Under the pieces are notes generated by a model, which searched no databases, was not told the DNA's origin, and saw nothing but the letters and a program-made list of their open reading frames with translations. Made by a program: the position numbers and the translations under genes. Below are positions 22,651 through 33,789 of a stretch of 64,000 nucleotides of DNA, piece by piece; the first letter of the stretch is position 1; each line of letters starts with the position of its first letter. Source of the stretch: Cannabis sativa (lineage: Eukaryota; Streptophyta; Magnoliopsida; Rosales; Cannabaceae); the NCBI RefSeq assembly GCF_029168945.1, contig NC_083610.1, forward strand, positions 77,367,580-77,431,579, given 5' to 3'.

Positions 22651-24209
22651 GTGTCACATCTTAAATATTTTGAAATGCAAATAGATTTACAAGTGGTACG
22701 AGTTGATGTGCGGTGTAGAGTAAGGGTGTTCGACAAAATTTACAAACCGCCCAACCCGAATAAACCGCCCAAACCAAACCGAATAAACCAACCAAAAATA
22801 CAACCCGAAATAATACAATGATAATCCAAACCGCCCAATGAATATATTGGGTGGTTTACAAATTATTCTAAACCGCCCAATTAACCTGAATAAACCGAAT
22901 TAAACCGATTTATATATTTTTATAGAAGTGTATATATATCACATAAATTACATTTATTAGTTAAACTATTTTGTATTTAAAGCTTAGACATTTTAGTGTT
23001 TAACTTAAAACTTAGACTTTATAGTTAATAATTTTTATTGTATTTGGATATTGTAGTTAAAGTTTAAAATCTCTACCATATTTTATTACTTTTTTTTAAT
23101 TATTTTATGTTTACTCAATTATATTTATCTTATATTAAGGTTCTTAAAATTAATTTAAATTATAGTATTTTTTAACTTGAAATATAACTAATATGTTTTT
23201 ATTTTTTTTTAATATCGAATTATTTGAATAGTAGAAACTAACAATAATAATTATAAAAAAAAAGTGAAGAACGGTTTGGATGGGTTAACCCGACCAAACC
23301 GACGAAATCATTGGGCGAGTTGAACTTTCTCTAATTTTTGATTGGGCGGGTTATGATTAAATATTTGCAACCCGATATTTATATGGGGTTGATAAAAATA
23401 TGCTATAACTCGACTAAACCGACCGCCATACACCCCTAGTGTAGAGTATTCCCTGCTACACTTTTAGAAGTCGCACGACAATGGTATTTTAAGTTACCAC
23501 CAGGAAGGTTTAATTCATGGAAAGCCTTCTCCTTGGAGTTCCATGCACATTACTCTTCTTCTCGCCAACTCCCGATACATTTAGAAGACCTGGTCGAAGT
23601 GAAACAAACACTAGGAGAGCCTCTCAGAGCCTATATAAGTAGATTCATGACAGAAGCTACAAAAGTAGCAAGGTTAACTAAAGAAGGGAGGCTGACCGTA
23701 ATACTGGGGGCATTGAAGTACTTGGAGAACTATGGAAGGATATCAAGAAAACTGGCCCTGTAGGATCTATGGCAGAGTTTTTAGACCGAGCAGATGGGTT
23801 TATCAAGCTCGAAGAGGCTATTCATCGAGCAGATGTCGAACTTAGGTCGGGCAAACCACAGGTCCCCTCGGCAGGAGCATCTGCTCAGAAACCCCAGTAT
23901 CCTAGCAGCTCAACTCTGAGCAATAAAAGATCCAATAACAATGGCAAACAAGGTAACGGGAAGAAAATAAAGTTTGCAAGCAAATTCGAACAAACCCCTA
24001 GAGAAAATGCCTCCAAATTCACTGCCTTCTTTGTTCTAACTGACAACCTAGAGACAATCTACACGGCAACCCAGTCTGCGGTCCCGTACAAAAAACCTGC
24101 TCCCATGAAAAAGGACATAAGCAAGCGGGATATGTCCAAATTTTGCCATTTTCACGGTGACTATGACCACGACACAAATGAATGCAACAACCTGAAGCGG
24201 GGAATTTAA
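22651..24209 (+). pseudogene. Element C gag, C-terminal part, with a MITE inside
   Basis: After element A the gag frame of C resumes with HLKYFEMQIDLQ, is interrupted by the MITE at 22721-23438, and continues RVFPATLLEVARQWYF, typical of the retrotransposon Gag fold. There is a stop at 23761-23763, then a frame from 23769 ending in a zinc-knuckle-like CHFHGDYDHDTNEC (near 24140-24190), the nucleic-acid binding end of Gag. A TAA at 24207 ends it. The C/H spacing matches that of G2 Gag (C-x2-H-x4-H-x4-C). It is inactive. Confidence 0.8.
22721..23438. mobile_element. hAT-type MITE with 8-bp TSD
   Basis: The element starts TAAGGGTGT and ends ACACCCCTA, with terminal inverted repeats. It is flanked by a perfect 8-bp TSD GTGTAGAG (22713-22720 and 23439-23446). 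The sub-ends are rich in AACCGCCCAA and TTGGGCGGGTT motifs in opposite orientations, as in hAT-derived MITEs. The centre is AT-rich and non-coding. Removing it with one TSD copy restores the gag reading order of element C, which confirms the boundaries. Confidence 0.88.
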
Positions 24210-24234
24210 TTCCTGATAAGGAAAAATAACCTGC

Positions 24235-24974
24235 ATGTGCAAAAGTATGTCATGGCCGCGGGCTGCCCAAGCCACCACTAGTGGACGGGCATTACAAGTC
24301 ATCATTGGGGGCCCACACATCGCTGGAGATTCAGGCAAAGCTCGGGAGAGGTATGCCCGAACTTTACAACACGAACAAAATGAAGTAGTTTTGACTGTAA
24401 AAGAAAGGAAGCTAAAACTAACACGGGTAGGGGAACCCACTATAACCTTCATTGAAGAAGATGCTATCCACGTTCGATTCCCGCACAACGATCCCTTAGT
24501 CGTGGAAGTACAAATAGAAAATAAAACAATGGCTCGGACTATGATAGACAATGGAGCTTCTTCGAATATTTTGTTCAAAACACCATATGAAAAGATAGGA
24601 CTCCAACTCAAAGATCTGATCCCCTGTACCCAACGTGTATGGTTTCTCCGACCAGTGTCGCACCTTTGGGGCAAATTCGTCTACCCCTCACTGTTGGACA
24701 AGTTTCGAGGAGCATAACTGTGATGACACAATTTCTGATAATTGATATTCCATCAGCTTTTAATGTTATGTTAGGTCGACCAGCCTTAAATGACCTAAAT
24801 ACTATCACATTAATTTTCCATTCGTGCATTAAGTTCCCAACAAAGAATGGGGTAGGGTGCCTAAAGGGAAATCAACAAGTTGCACGGGAATGTTATAACC
24901 TTGCCCTGACCAAGGCTAAAAAGGAAGAATCCTCTGGCCAGAGTTCGGACAGGGGGAAAAGCATTGCGAAATAG
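24235..24974 (+). pseudogene. Element C protease region (frameshifted)
   Basis: The frame from 24235 includes VRFPHNDPLVVEVQI and the aspartic protease active site MIDNGASSNILF. It is frameshifted near 24640, and the second frame continues with GQIRLPLTV, FNVMLGRPALN and a CIKFPT block, all typical of a Ty3/gypsy protease and linker. TAG at the end. Inactive. Confidence 0.8.
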
Positions 24975-26806
24975 GGAGCCGCCCAAGGCGGGGATTGAAG
25001 ATGTGGATCCTCGACTTGGGGAACCAAATACAAATGTTGGGCTAGTAGAAGAATTAGAAGAGATAGAAATCGACCCAAATGTCCCGACCAGGAAACTCAA
25101 AATCGGCAAAGGTTTGCTGCTTGAAGTAAAATCAGCATTGATAAAATTTCTAAGAGTAAATCTAGACATTTTTGCATGGTCGCATGAAGACATGGTCGGT
25201 ATCGATCCTTCTATAATTTCACACGCCCTAAACATTGATTCGAACTTCTGTCCCGTTCAGCAAAAAAGAAGATTGTTGTACAAAGAGCGGGCACAAGCAT
25301 TAAAGGAAGAAGTAGAAAAGCTACGCAATAACAACTTCATCATGAAGCTTTCTATCCAGACTAGGTAGCCAATTCCGTACTGGTACCCAAGCCCAACAAG
25401 AAATGGCGAGTATGTATTGATTTTACTGACCTCAACAAGGCGTGCCCCAAAGACTGTTTTCCACTTCCAAGAATAGATTAGCTCGTGGATGCAATAGCCG
25501 GGCACGAGATCCTAAGCTTTATGAACGCCTATTCGAGGTATAATTAAATAAAAATGCATTTACCAGATCAAGAACATACAAGTTTTCGAACAGATATGAG
25601 TCTATATTGTTATAAGGTCATGCCATTTTGTCTAAAGAACGCTGGAGCTACCTACCAAAGATTAGTAAACAAAATGTTCAAAGATCATATCGGACAAAAT
25701 ATGGAGGTATACGTGGATGACATGCTCGTCAAATCCAAGAAGGCTAGGGGGCATATAGATGACCTGGACGAATGCTTCAAAGTCCTCAGAAAATACAACA
25801 TGAAACTCAATCCCTTAAAGTGCTCCTTTAGAGTCGGCTCGGATAAGTTTCTTGGTTTTATTGTCAATGCCCGAGGTATTAAAGCCAATCCAGAGAAAAT
25901 TCAAGCCCTCCTGGATATGAAATTGCCAACAAAAACTAAAGAAGTCCAAAGCCTAACTAGTCAGATAGCCGCACTCAGTAGATTTGTTTCAAAATCAACA
26001 GACGAGTATGTTCCTTTCTTCAACATCCTGCGAGGAAATAAGAAATTTGAATGGACGGAGTCACGGAGGAATGTGAGAAGGCCTTTCAAGAACTAAAAAG
26101 ACAACTTGCAAAACCTCCTGTACTCTCAAAACCTCTGGACGGAGAAGAACTAGGAATATACCTAGCTGTTATAAAACATGTTGTGAGTGTCGTGTTGATT
26201 AGGGAAGAAAATAATGTCCAACATCCGGTCTATTACATCAGCCAAAGACTGGTTGAAGCTGAAGGACGATATCTGCTGATAGAAAAGCTAACTTACTACC
26301 TAATCTTAGCAACAAGAAAGTTAAGGCCTTACTTTCAAGCTCATCGTGTTTGAGTATACACTGACCAACCATTACGCCAAATAATACAAAAACCTGATGC
26401 TTCTGGACGGTTACTCAAATGGGCAGTGGAATTGGGTCAATACGAGATAATATTTCAACCCTGAACAACAATCAAAGGACAGGCTTTAGCGGACTTTGCA
26501 GTTAAGTGTACCGGCAAAGAAGAAAGCATTTTTCAAAAGGCAACCCTGAGCCAGTACAAGAACTTCAGTCAAGCAACAATGAAGATAAACCTACCTGGAA
26601 ATTACACGTGGATGGGTCGGTTACAGATCAACTATCTGGTGCAGGGATTGCCCTTGTCACACCTGGGGGGGCAACACCTGCACGAGGCAATCAAATTTGG
26701 GTTCAGAGCCTCCAACAATGAAGTAGAGTACGAAGCCCTCATTGTCGGTCTAAAACTTGCACGGGAGCTATATGCTGAACACATCGAGATCTGCAGTGAC
26801 TCATAA
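24975..26806 (+). pseudogene. Element C reverse transcriptase and two RNase H domains (broken)
   Basis: Pieces in successive frames: DIFAWSHEDM and VQQKRR (RT start), WRVCIDFTDLNKACPKD, FRTDMSLYCYKVMPF, and the catalytic YVDD near 25711. They are followed by the ancestral RNase H (PPVLSKPLDGEE, VYYISQRL) and a second RNase H (LHVDGSVTDQLSGAG, ASNNEVEYEALI). Two RNase H domains in a row are the hallmark of the Tat lineage. Stops at about 25366, 25480, 25543, 26351 and 26804 plus several frameshifts inactivate it. Confidence 0.82.
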
Positions 26807-27921
26807 TTGGTAGTAAATCATGTGTTTAGAGAGTACGAGGCCCGGGGGAAAATGATAGCATATTTAAGCAAAATATATGATCTGCTTGCACAATTCAAGA
26901 GCTACGTTCTCAAGCAAATCCCAAGAGAAGAAAATACAATCGTTGATGCCTTGGCCCGTCTTGTAAGCAGCAACATAGCTAATAAGGCTAATCTAATCCC
27001 AATTCAATTTCTTGAAGAACCCAGTATCACCTGTGCGGAAGAAATTGAAATGATTGACGCATCTCTGAACTGGATAACACCAATAGCAGCCTACCTCGAT
27101 ACTGGAGAACTTTCAGATAACAGAAATGAAGCTCGGAAAATGAGGAGAAAGGTTGCACGGTATATCATCGTAGAAGGAGTTATGTATAGAAGGGGATTCT
27201 CCATGCCACTACTTAGATGTGTTACACAAGAAGAAGCTGCACGACTCTTGTCAGAGGTACACGATGGATTTTGTGGCAATCACGCAGCCAGGCAAAGCCT
27301 ATCAAAGAAAATACTAAGGCAAGGATATTTCTGGCTGACTATGATTGAAGATTCAAAAGCCTATGTTAAGAAATGTGATAAATGCCAAAGATTTTCAAAG
27401 ATACCCCGTGCACCGCCCAATGAACTAACTCACATGCAAAGTCCTTGGCCTTTTGCTATGTGGGGAATTGATCTAATCGAACAATTGCCTAAAGGTACAG
27501 AGGGAGTACAATATGCAGTGGTTGTAGTGGATTATTTTACTAAACGGATAGAAGTCGAGCCATTGGCAATAATTACATCTAAGAAAGTGCTAGACTTTGT
27601 GGTGAAAAACAAAATATGTCGGTTTGGACTGCCGTATAAGATAGTCTCAGACAATGGCACACAGTTTGACAGCCAATTGTTCACCGATTTCTGTGTGAAC
27701 CATGGAATCATAAAAAGTTTCTCTGCAGTGGCACACCCCCAAGCAAATGGTCAAGTCGAAGCAGTCAATAAGACACTTAAAGATACTTTGAAAAAACAAC
27801 TTGAAGATGCTAAGGGGAACTGGTCGAAGGAACTACTAGAAGTACTATGGTCATATCGCACAACTGAAAAAATAGCAACCGGACAAACTCCATTCGCTAT
27901 GGCCTATGGTTATGAAGTTAT
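26807..27921 (+). pseudogene. Element C integrase, truncated at its 3' end
   Basis: A long open stretch gives the HHCC zinc-binding region (CGNHAARQSLSKKI, CDKCQRF), then SPWPFAMWGIDLI, VSDNGTQFD and QANGQVEAVNKTL with the D, D and E of the catalytic core. It stops inside the conserved FAMAYGYE block at 27921, where a copia LTR fragment starts. The C-terminal integrase domain, any downstream gene and the 3' LTR of C are gone. Confidence 0.85.
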
Positions 27922-28518
27922 TGTTGTAATATATTTTACCAGGATCTAGATTTACTAACAAGTATGTTTTTAACATCCTAAACATGAACTTTCAAAACGA
28001 TATGAATAAACACATAAAAGGTATGAGAAACCTTACAATGGTTGCAGCGGAATTTAATGTCTCCTTCCGCTCAGATCTCAAACCCTTGTATCCTTTCTGT
28101 AGCAGAGTATCACCAAGATCTGAGCTCGATTCCCCTTCTCTTGAATTAAGATTTTTCACAGCCTTAGACACTATGATTGAGTACCACTTGATGTGTGTGG
28201 GCACTTACTCTAATCACTCTAGGGTTCGGTTTGAAGAGAGGAAGAGAGAGAGAGAGGGTTTCGAAATAGGTATAGAAGAGTTGGCTCAAATTTTATTGAA
28301 GGAAAGTGTTTTCATCATTTTTTTTTCCTTTGAGGCCATCACTACCTATTTATAGGAAACCACCTAGGGTTAGGTTAGATTTATTTGGCATTAAAATAAT
28401 GAAAAAATAAAATGGTAAATTGCTCCTTAAGTGGCCCGCCATGGATATTGGGCCCCACTTTGCAATTTTGCCATTTTTCCAATTGTTCATCTTATTTTCT
28501 CAAAATTGCCATTTTTCC
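27922..28518 (-). mobile_element. Truncated copia LTR related to A/B
   Basis: The plus strand starts TGTTGTAATATATTTTACC and runs parallel to the LTRs of B (compare 50334 onward), including AGGATCTAG, GTATGTTT, ACATCCTAAA and TGCAGCGGAA. Similarity fades at about 28518, near the ATTTTCTCAAAA block. It is diverged from A and B, and the outer part is missing. Confidence 0.75.
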
Positions 28519-28790
28519 ATAATCCGCCCAAACTAAACCGACAAAAAAAAAATCAAAAAATCTGACAAAAAAAAAACCGTCCATTCTGTATATTGGCCAG
28601 GTTAAAAATAAAGTAATCCGCCTAATTAAACCGACTTAACCCGAAATAACCCGAATAACACTTATTATTTTTCAATTTTATATTTTTTTTTTATAATATT
28701 AACAGATTTTTATTAAAAAAAAATTGGCAGTTTTTATTAAAAGTAAAAGATAAAAAAAAACCCTAAAATTTAAGACTCTCACTCACTCGT
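28519..28790. repeat. hAT-like subterminal repeat remnant
   Basis: AATCCGCCCAAACTAAACCG and related ACCGAC and AACCCGAATAAC motifs resemble the sub-ends of the MITE at 22721. No TSD or complete ends were found. Probably a decayed member of the same superfamily. Confidence 0.4.
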
Positions 28791-28935
28791 CTCTCTCAGT
28801 CTCATCCTCTCTTGCTTTCCCTATTCACGCCGACACCATCAGCCCATCTCAGGCGGTCTGAGTTTCTCCGGTGCAACCTGCAATAAAGCCTTCTCCTCGT
28901 CACGACGTCTTCAACGGAGCCGGTGCAACCAACAA
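28760..28935 (+). other. Leader-like CT-rich stretch, possible captured gene 5' end
   Basis: ACCCTAAAA followed by CTCTC-rich sequence and a GC-richer block up to CAACAACTAGTAAGT looks like the 5' leader and first donor of a plant housekeeping gene. No start codon with a coding frame follows. It lies beside hAT-like repeats, so it may be a captured fragment. From 28936 to 29535 I see only AT-rich sequence. Confidence 0.3.
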
Positions 28936-29535
28936 CTAGTAAGTAACACTCTGTCTGTCTGTCTATCATTTAAATTTAAAGTTGAGATATATATATATAT
29001 ATGTTTGCTACAAAAAAAAAGTTGAGATATATGTTGCTAACTATAAATTTCATAATTCGTACCAAGGATTTCTCTTTCTCTTCGTTGTTATCTGGTAGTG
29101 GTAACTTCTCTCTCTTATTTGTTTATATTTTGTGGCTCTCTTATCTCAATGTCTATGGGTTGGAGTTCAATTTTAGCAGCTCGCACTTTAGATTAGATTA
29201 GAAAATATGTAGGATAAACTGTCCAAACCGACTCACGTACAATCCTACTTAAAACAAGCTCCCCCAATTGATTATGCCAAGAGAATTCATGTTATTTACG
29301 TATAATTTTTAAATTATTTTAGTGTAATGTTTTTATTTTTTGTTGGATTTATAAGTTTTATCTAAACTATATATATGGAGATTTTTAGGGCCGACATCAT
29401 TTTTGTTTTTATTATTAGAGAATTTTATTTGTACAGTTAAGTGTATCTTAATATCAAAAAAAATTAATTTAAATTATTTTTACTATAGATTTTTATTTTT
29501 TTAAAAAAAAAACTATACGTTATTGTTATTGTTAT

Positions 29536-30315
29536 TGTTGCCCCTGAATTCGCCCAAAATACGTGGACCAGTCGAAAAGGGACACGTGGATCAGATAACT
29601 TGTAAATATTTGATAAGTCTTTGTGCGCCACAAGGAAGCACCCTGGGTATGGGTCCCGGAGGAGGCACCCGGAGTACAAGGTACTCCCGGAAGCTCGCAT
29701 AGCATGAAGCCTCTCCGGGATGTGTCAGGCCTCTCCTGAGTAATCAAGTCGCATTTAATGCCGCATGGGAGGAAGCGTGTTGGGACTGTAACACGCAATA
29801 AAGTCTGACGGCACAACCCTCAAACAGCAGTGCTACAGTAATGATCATTTAAGTCTAGCGACGGCTACTCTGCGAAGAGTCACGTCAATCACAAGGCAAA
29901 AAGGACATTCCTCATAAAAACCCTACAGCGCCTAGGGATTTGACCATGCATCACCCATGGTATATTTATTGGGAACACCCAACTTTATGGATACTTACAG
30001 ATACATTTGTAAGAACAATCCTAGGGATCACCCCACCAAAACACTATAAATACCCCCTCAAAGCTCATTTAATGGGGTCGAGAATCTTGGGTTGCATAAG
30101 AGCAAGAAGAGAAAATACTCACCAAGAACATTCTCTGTATTTATGAGAAGAACATTCTCTCAAGTGTGGAATCTGTATTAAATACATCCATTAATAACAA
30201 AGACTCGTGGACTAAGGCTCATTAACGCCCCAACCACGTAAAAATCCTCATCTCGCTTTCTTACAGCTCAATACTATAATCATATTTTAATAGTTGCCGA
30301 AAATCTCGGTCAACA
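29536..30315 (+). repeat. G2 5' LTR
   Basis: 780 bp, TGTTGCCCC to CGGTCAACA, with a TATA box TATAAATA at 30045-30052 that should drive the gag-pol transcript. It is followed by TTTTGGTGCTTTCATTGAG, the primer-binding region, whose tRNA I cannot name. Element C carries nearly the same bases at that spot. Confidence 0.92.
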
Positions 30316-30378
30316 TTTTGGTGCTTTCATTGAGAGCTGAGGAAAGCTGCTACATAACACGCATTTGACTTCACAAGA

Positions 30379-32286
30379 ATGGTGGAGACAAGAAGTACAC
30401 GTCATCCTCGCCCTCTGGAAGATGCTCAAGATCCAAATGAGGAAGATGTGGCCTCAAGAGCGGTAGAGGAGTCCGAGGAAGAAGAAGAAGAAATAGTCCC
30501 CGATGAGAACTACGAGGAAAACCTCGACGAGTATGCCTACGACGGAGGAAGTTACTCAGAGCTGGTGCTCCTCAGACAAAAAGCTATCGATCATGAAGCC
30601 GAGATCGAAGCTCAGAAAGCGCAAAACCAAAAAATGGAGGAAGTGATGCTAGCCATGCAGAAAGCCATGGAGGCAGCTGGTATTCACGTGCACCCCAAGG
30701 CAATGGCCACTGGGCTCGACGGAGAGCCAGCGACGTCTTCGCCTAATTCCCAGCAGCGAAAACCTAGGGAGCCTAGCCCTATAAGGCACCCTGCTGAGGA
30801 AAATCAAACAAAAAACCCTACTTCTACCCCTGGGCGAAAGAAAAAGGTGCAGGATCCGCGAAGGGTCCGCTCAGATTTTCCTAAAGGGAAAGGTCCGCAG
30901 AGGGGCAAGCCCCAAAGATGGAGTCTTGGCCCTCAGGATCGAGGGGACCGGAAAAGCGTTTCTGTGCACCAGGAACCAGGGGGTAGAGGAAGAAGAGGAC
31001 AGAGATGTCCTCCCATTGATCTGAGAAATCAAATCAATGGGAATCAAGGTGACCTCCGGGATCACCTTCACCAAAAAAGATACAGGCCCGTGGTTTCCTC
31101 GGGTACGTTAAACGAAGGGATTATGGCGGAACTTGCCATACTTCGAAAAGACATTGCTCGAGTCTCCCGGAGGCAGAAGGGAGATGACTCTGACTCGGAC
31201 AGCGAGGATCGGGAGCCGTGTGCCAAGCATATCCTGGAGGCGGAGCTCCCTAAAAACTTCAAGATGCCCGAAATGGCAGCATATACTGGGAACTCCGATC
31301 CCAGTGACCACCTATCACGGTTCAACCGTGTCATGACAGTCATGCGGGTCAGCAATGACGCCAAATGCCTGTGCTTCCCCCTCACTCTGAGTGGATCAGC
31401 GGAGGAATGGTTCAAAAAGCTGGAACCAGGATCCGTGGATTGTTGGAACAAATTCCAAACCAACTTCCGGAGACAGTTTGTCGCCGCCAGAAAGGTTAAC
31501 TTGGAGGTTAGTGCCTTGACCAACATCAAGCAACTGCCCACCGAGACCTTGAAGAATTACATCAAGAGGTTCCGAGAGGAAGCCTCGAAGACCAAGAAGG
31601 TTGATGACGGACAACAGCTTGCACTTCTCCAAGCGGGAATCCGCACTGGGACTCCCTTCTGGAATGAATTGCAGCAAGAAGGTGCTGCTAGCCTCCAGGA
31701 CTTCCAGAAAAGGGTCCAGAAGTATATTAACCTCGAAGAAGCCCAGATCGTGGCTTATGGAGGCTATTATCCCACCGGGATAGCAGGATACATGCCAGGA
31801 GTGTCGCCCTCGGGTACTGCCCCGACCGCGACTCCACAAGTGAGTGGCATACAGTTCTCTGCTACTCCCGGGTACAGCCAGGGCCAAGCTTTGGCACCAG
31901 CATCTTCCCATTACGGCAACCCGTCCGGGGTGAATGGACGAGCTCCTTCACAGGCTTCCCCGACTGCTAGCTTAACAGGCCCTACCCAGGGGTCAAGGAG
32001 AAAAAGGTGCTCCAAGGGCAGCACCCGAACGGGAGAGAAGCGTCAGAAGAAGGAGTACACACCCCAATATACTCAGTACACAGAGCTCACGGACTCCCAG
32101 GAACGTGTGTACTTTGCCACTAGGCAAAATACGCACTACCGGAGACCACAGCCATTGTACAAAGACAGCTCCCGGAGAGATCCGAGTAAAAGATGCGAGT
32201 ACCACAACGACATTGGTCATAGCACCAATGAATGTAAGAATCTCAAAGACGAGATTGAAAATCTAATCCGCTTGGGCCACCTCTAG
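30379..32286 (+). CDS. G2 Gag
   Basis: A frame of 635 residues starting MVETRSTRH. Residues 1-90 are acidic, with EE/DE runs; 100-230 are basic and low-complexity. The core Gag domain lies at about 280-460 (FKMPEMAAYTG, DHLSRFNRVM, WFKKLEPGSV, FRRQFVAAR). The tail holds a modified zinc knuckle of form C-x2-H-x4-H-x4-C near residue 610. Gag would assemble the particle and bind element RNA. The frame ends in TAG at 32284-32286, and the same frame stays open beyond it up to 32688, so either one nonsense change or stop readthrough separates Gag from Pol. Confidence 0.85.
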   Translation: MVETRSTRHPRPLEDAQDPNEEDVASRAVEESEEEEEEIVPDENYEENLDEYAYDGGSYSELVLLRQKAIDHEAEIEAQKAQNQKMEEVMLAMQKAMEAAGIHVHPKAMATGLDGEPATSSPNSQQRKPREPSPIRHPAEENQTKNPTSTPGRKKKVQDPRRVRSDFPKGKGPQRGKPQRWSLGPQDRGDRKSVSVHQEPGGRGRRGQRCPPIDLRNQINGNQGDLRDHLHQKRYRPVVSSGTLNEGIMAELAILRKDIARVSRRQKGDDSDSDSEDREPCAKHILEAELPKNFKMPEMAAYTGNSDPSDHLSRFNRVMTVMRVSNDAKCLCFPLTLSGSAEEWFKKLEPGSVDCWNKFQTNFRRQFVAARKVNLEVSALTNIKQLPTETLKNYIKRFREEASKTKKVDDGQQLALLQAGIRTGTPFWNELQQEGAASLQDFQKRVQKYINLEEAQIVAYGGYYPTGIAGYMPGVSPSGTAPTATPQVSGIQFSATPGYSQGQALAPASSHYGNPSGVNGRAPSQASPTASLTGPTQGSRRKRCSKGSTRTGEKRQKKEYTPQYTQYTELTDSQERVYFATRQNTHYRRPQPLYKDSSRRDPSKRCEYHNDIGHSTNECKNLKDEIENLIRLGHL

Positions 32287-33789
32287 GAGTGGATCAAAAA
32301 TAGGTTGCCCCACCTTAATCCAGGGCAGGTGGCCGGGGGTATGCCTCCGGGAACACCAGGGGGTATAGCAGGAGTATTGCCTCCAGCTGCTCCCGCAGGT
32401 GACACCCAGCATATTCCCGGGCTACCGCCCCGGCCTAATGGGCGGGTAGCCATGATCTCCGGAGGTCCCCATATCGGAGGAAACACTCGCAAGGAGCGAA
32501 AACGATATGCCGAGGCCGCGAAACACAATGAGGTGTGGGAGGTTACTCAACTCCCAGCTCAAAGGCCTCGGCTAATGGACCAACCCATAACGTTCACGGA
32601 AGAAGACGCCAAGACGGTGCGTTTTCCTCACCACGACCCGCTGGTCATAGAGACCCCCATCGCAAATAAAGTGTGGCTAGGGTCTTGATTGACAATGGGA
32701 GTTCCGTGAACCTGCTCTTCAAAGAAGCCTTCACTGCGATAGGATTGACCGACCGGGACCTCTCGCCTAGTGGGTCGCAGCTCACGGGGTTTAACGGGAC
32801 GACGCTAATCCCAATGGGAAAAGTAAGGCTCCCGGTTACCCTGTGTCCGGATACCCCCCAGAGCACATTTAAATATTGCACCTTCGTGGTGGTAGACTGT
32901 CCAACAGCCTACAACGCGATCCTTGGCCGGCCGGCCCTAGTGGACTTTGGTGCAATTACTTCAATCCGACACTTGTGCCTAAAATTCCCTACCCAGGAAG
33001 CCGGAGTCGGAACTGTGAGGGGAAATCAAGGAGAAGCCAGGCAGTGTTACAATGTTGCCACCCGCCTACCTGTACTTATGGTCCGGGAGTCTTCTGAGAT
33101 AGAGAAGGCTGAAGAGGATGAGTTGGATCCTCGCATAGGATCCGAAAGGGTCGTGGAACCAATGGAGGACGTCGAAGAAATACCAGTGTGCGACGACGAC
33201 TCCACCAAAGTACTCCGGATAGGAAAGAGCCTGGATCCGGAGGAAAAAGACAAAATAATAAAAACACTGAAGGGCGCCATCGACATCTTTGCATGGCGCC
33301 AAGAAGACATGACCGGTATAAGCCCTCATGTCATCACCCATGTACTCAATGTCAACCCGGACATCCCCCCTGTACAGCAAAAGAGACGCCCGCTCGACTC
33401 GGTGAAAGCCGAGGCCTTAGAGAAAGAGGTGGACAAACTTTTGTCCAAAGGGCATGATCCGCGACGTGTACTATCCGGAATGGCTGGCCAATCCGGTCCT
33501 GGTGCCCAAGCTGAACGGGACTTGGCGAGTTTGCATAGATTTCACAGATCTAAACAAAGCCTGCCCAAAGGACTGCTTCCCGTTACCCAGGATCGACCAG
33601 ATGGTAGACGCCACGTCCGGATTTAAACTGCTGTCTTTCATGGATGCCTATGCTGGGTACAACCAAATAAAAATGCATACGGCAGACCAGGAGTGCACTA
33701 GCTTCAGGACCGATAAGGGGGTATCTTTGCTACCTAGTCATGCCTTTCGGACTGAAAAACGCCGGAGCAACCTATCAAAGAATGGTTAA
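32287..33789 (+). pseudogene. G2 protease and start of reverse transcriptase, with frame breaks
   Basis: The in-frame continuation of gag (Pro/Gly-rich, then ITFTEEDAKTVRFPHHD) changes frame near 32671. The next frame has the aspartic protease site LIDNGSSVNLLF and AILGRPALVDF, then DIFAWRQEDM and VQQKRRP of RT. A further frame change occurs at about 33453 (GGGC before ATG), after which WRVCIDFTDLNKACPKD and FMDAYAGYNQIKMH follow. Another occurs in the G-run at 33717-33721. As assembled, a single polyprotein cannot be made. The breaks could be real, or indel errors of sequencing, since at least one lies in a homopolymer. Confidence 0.8.
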
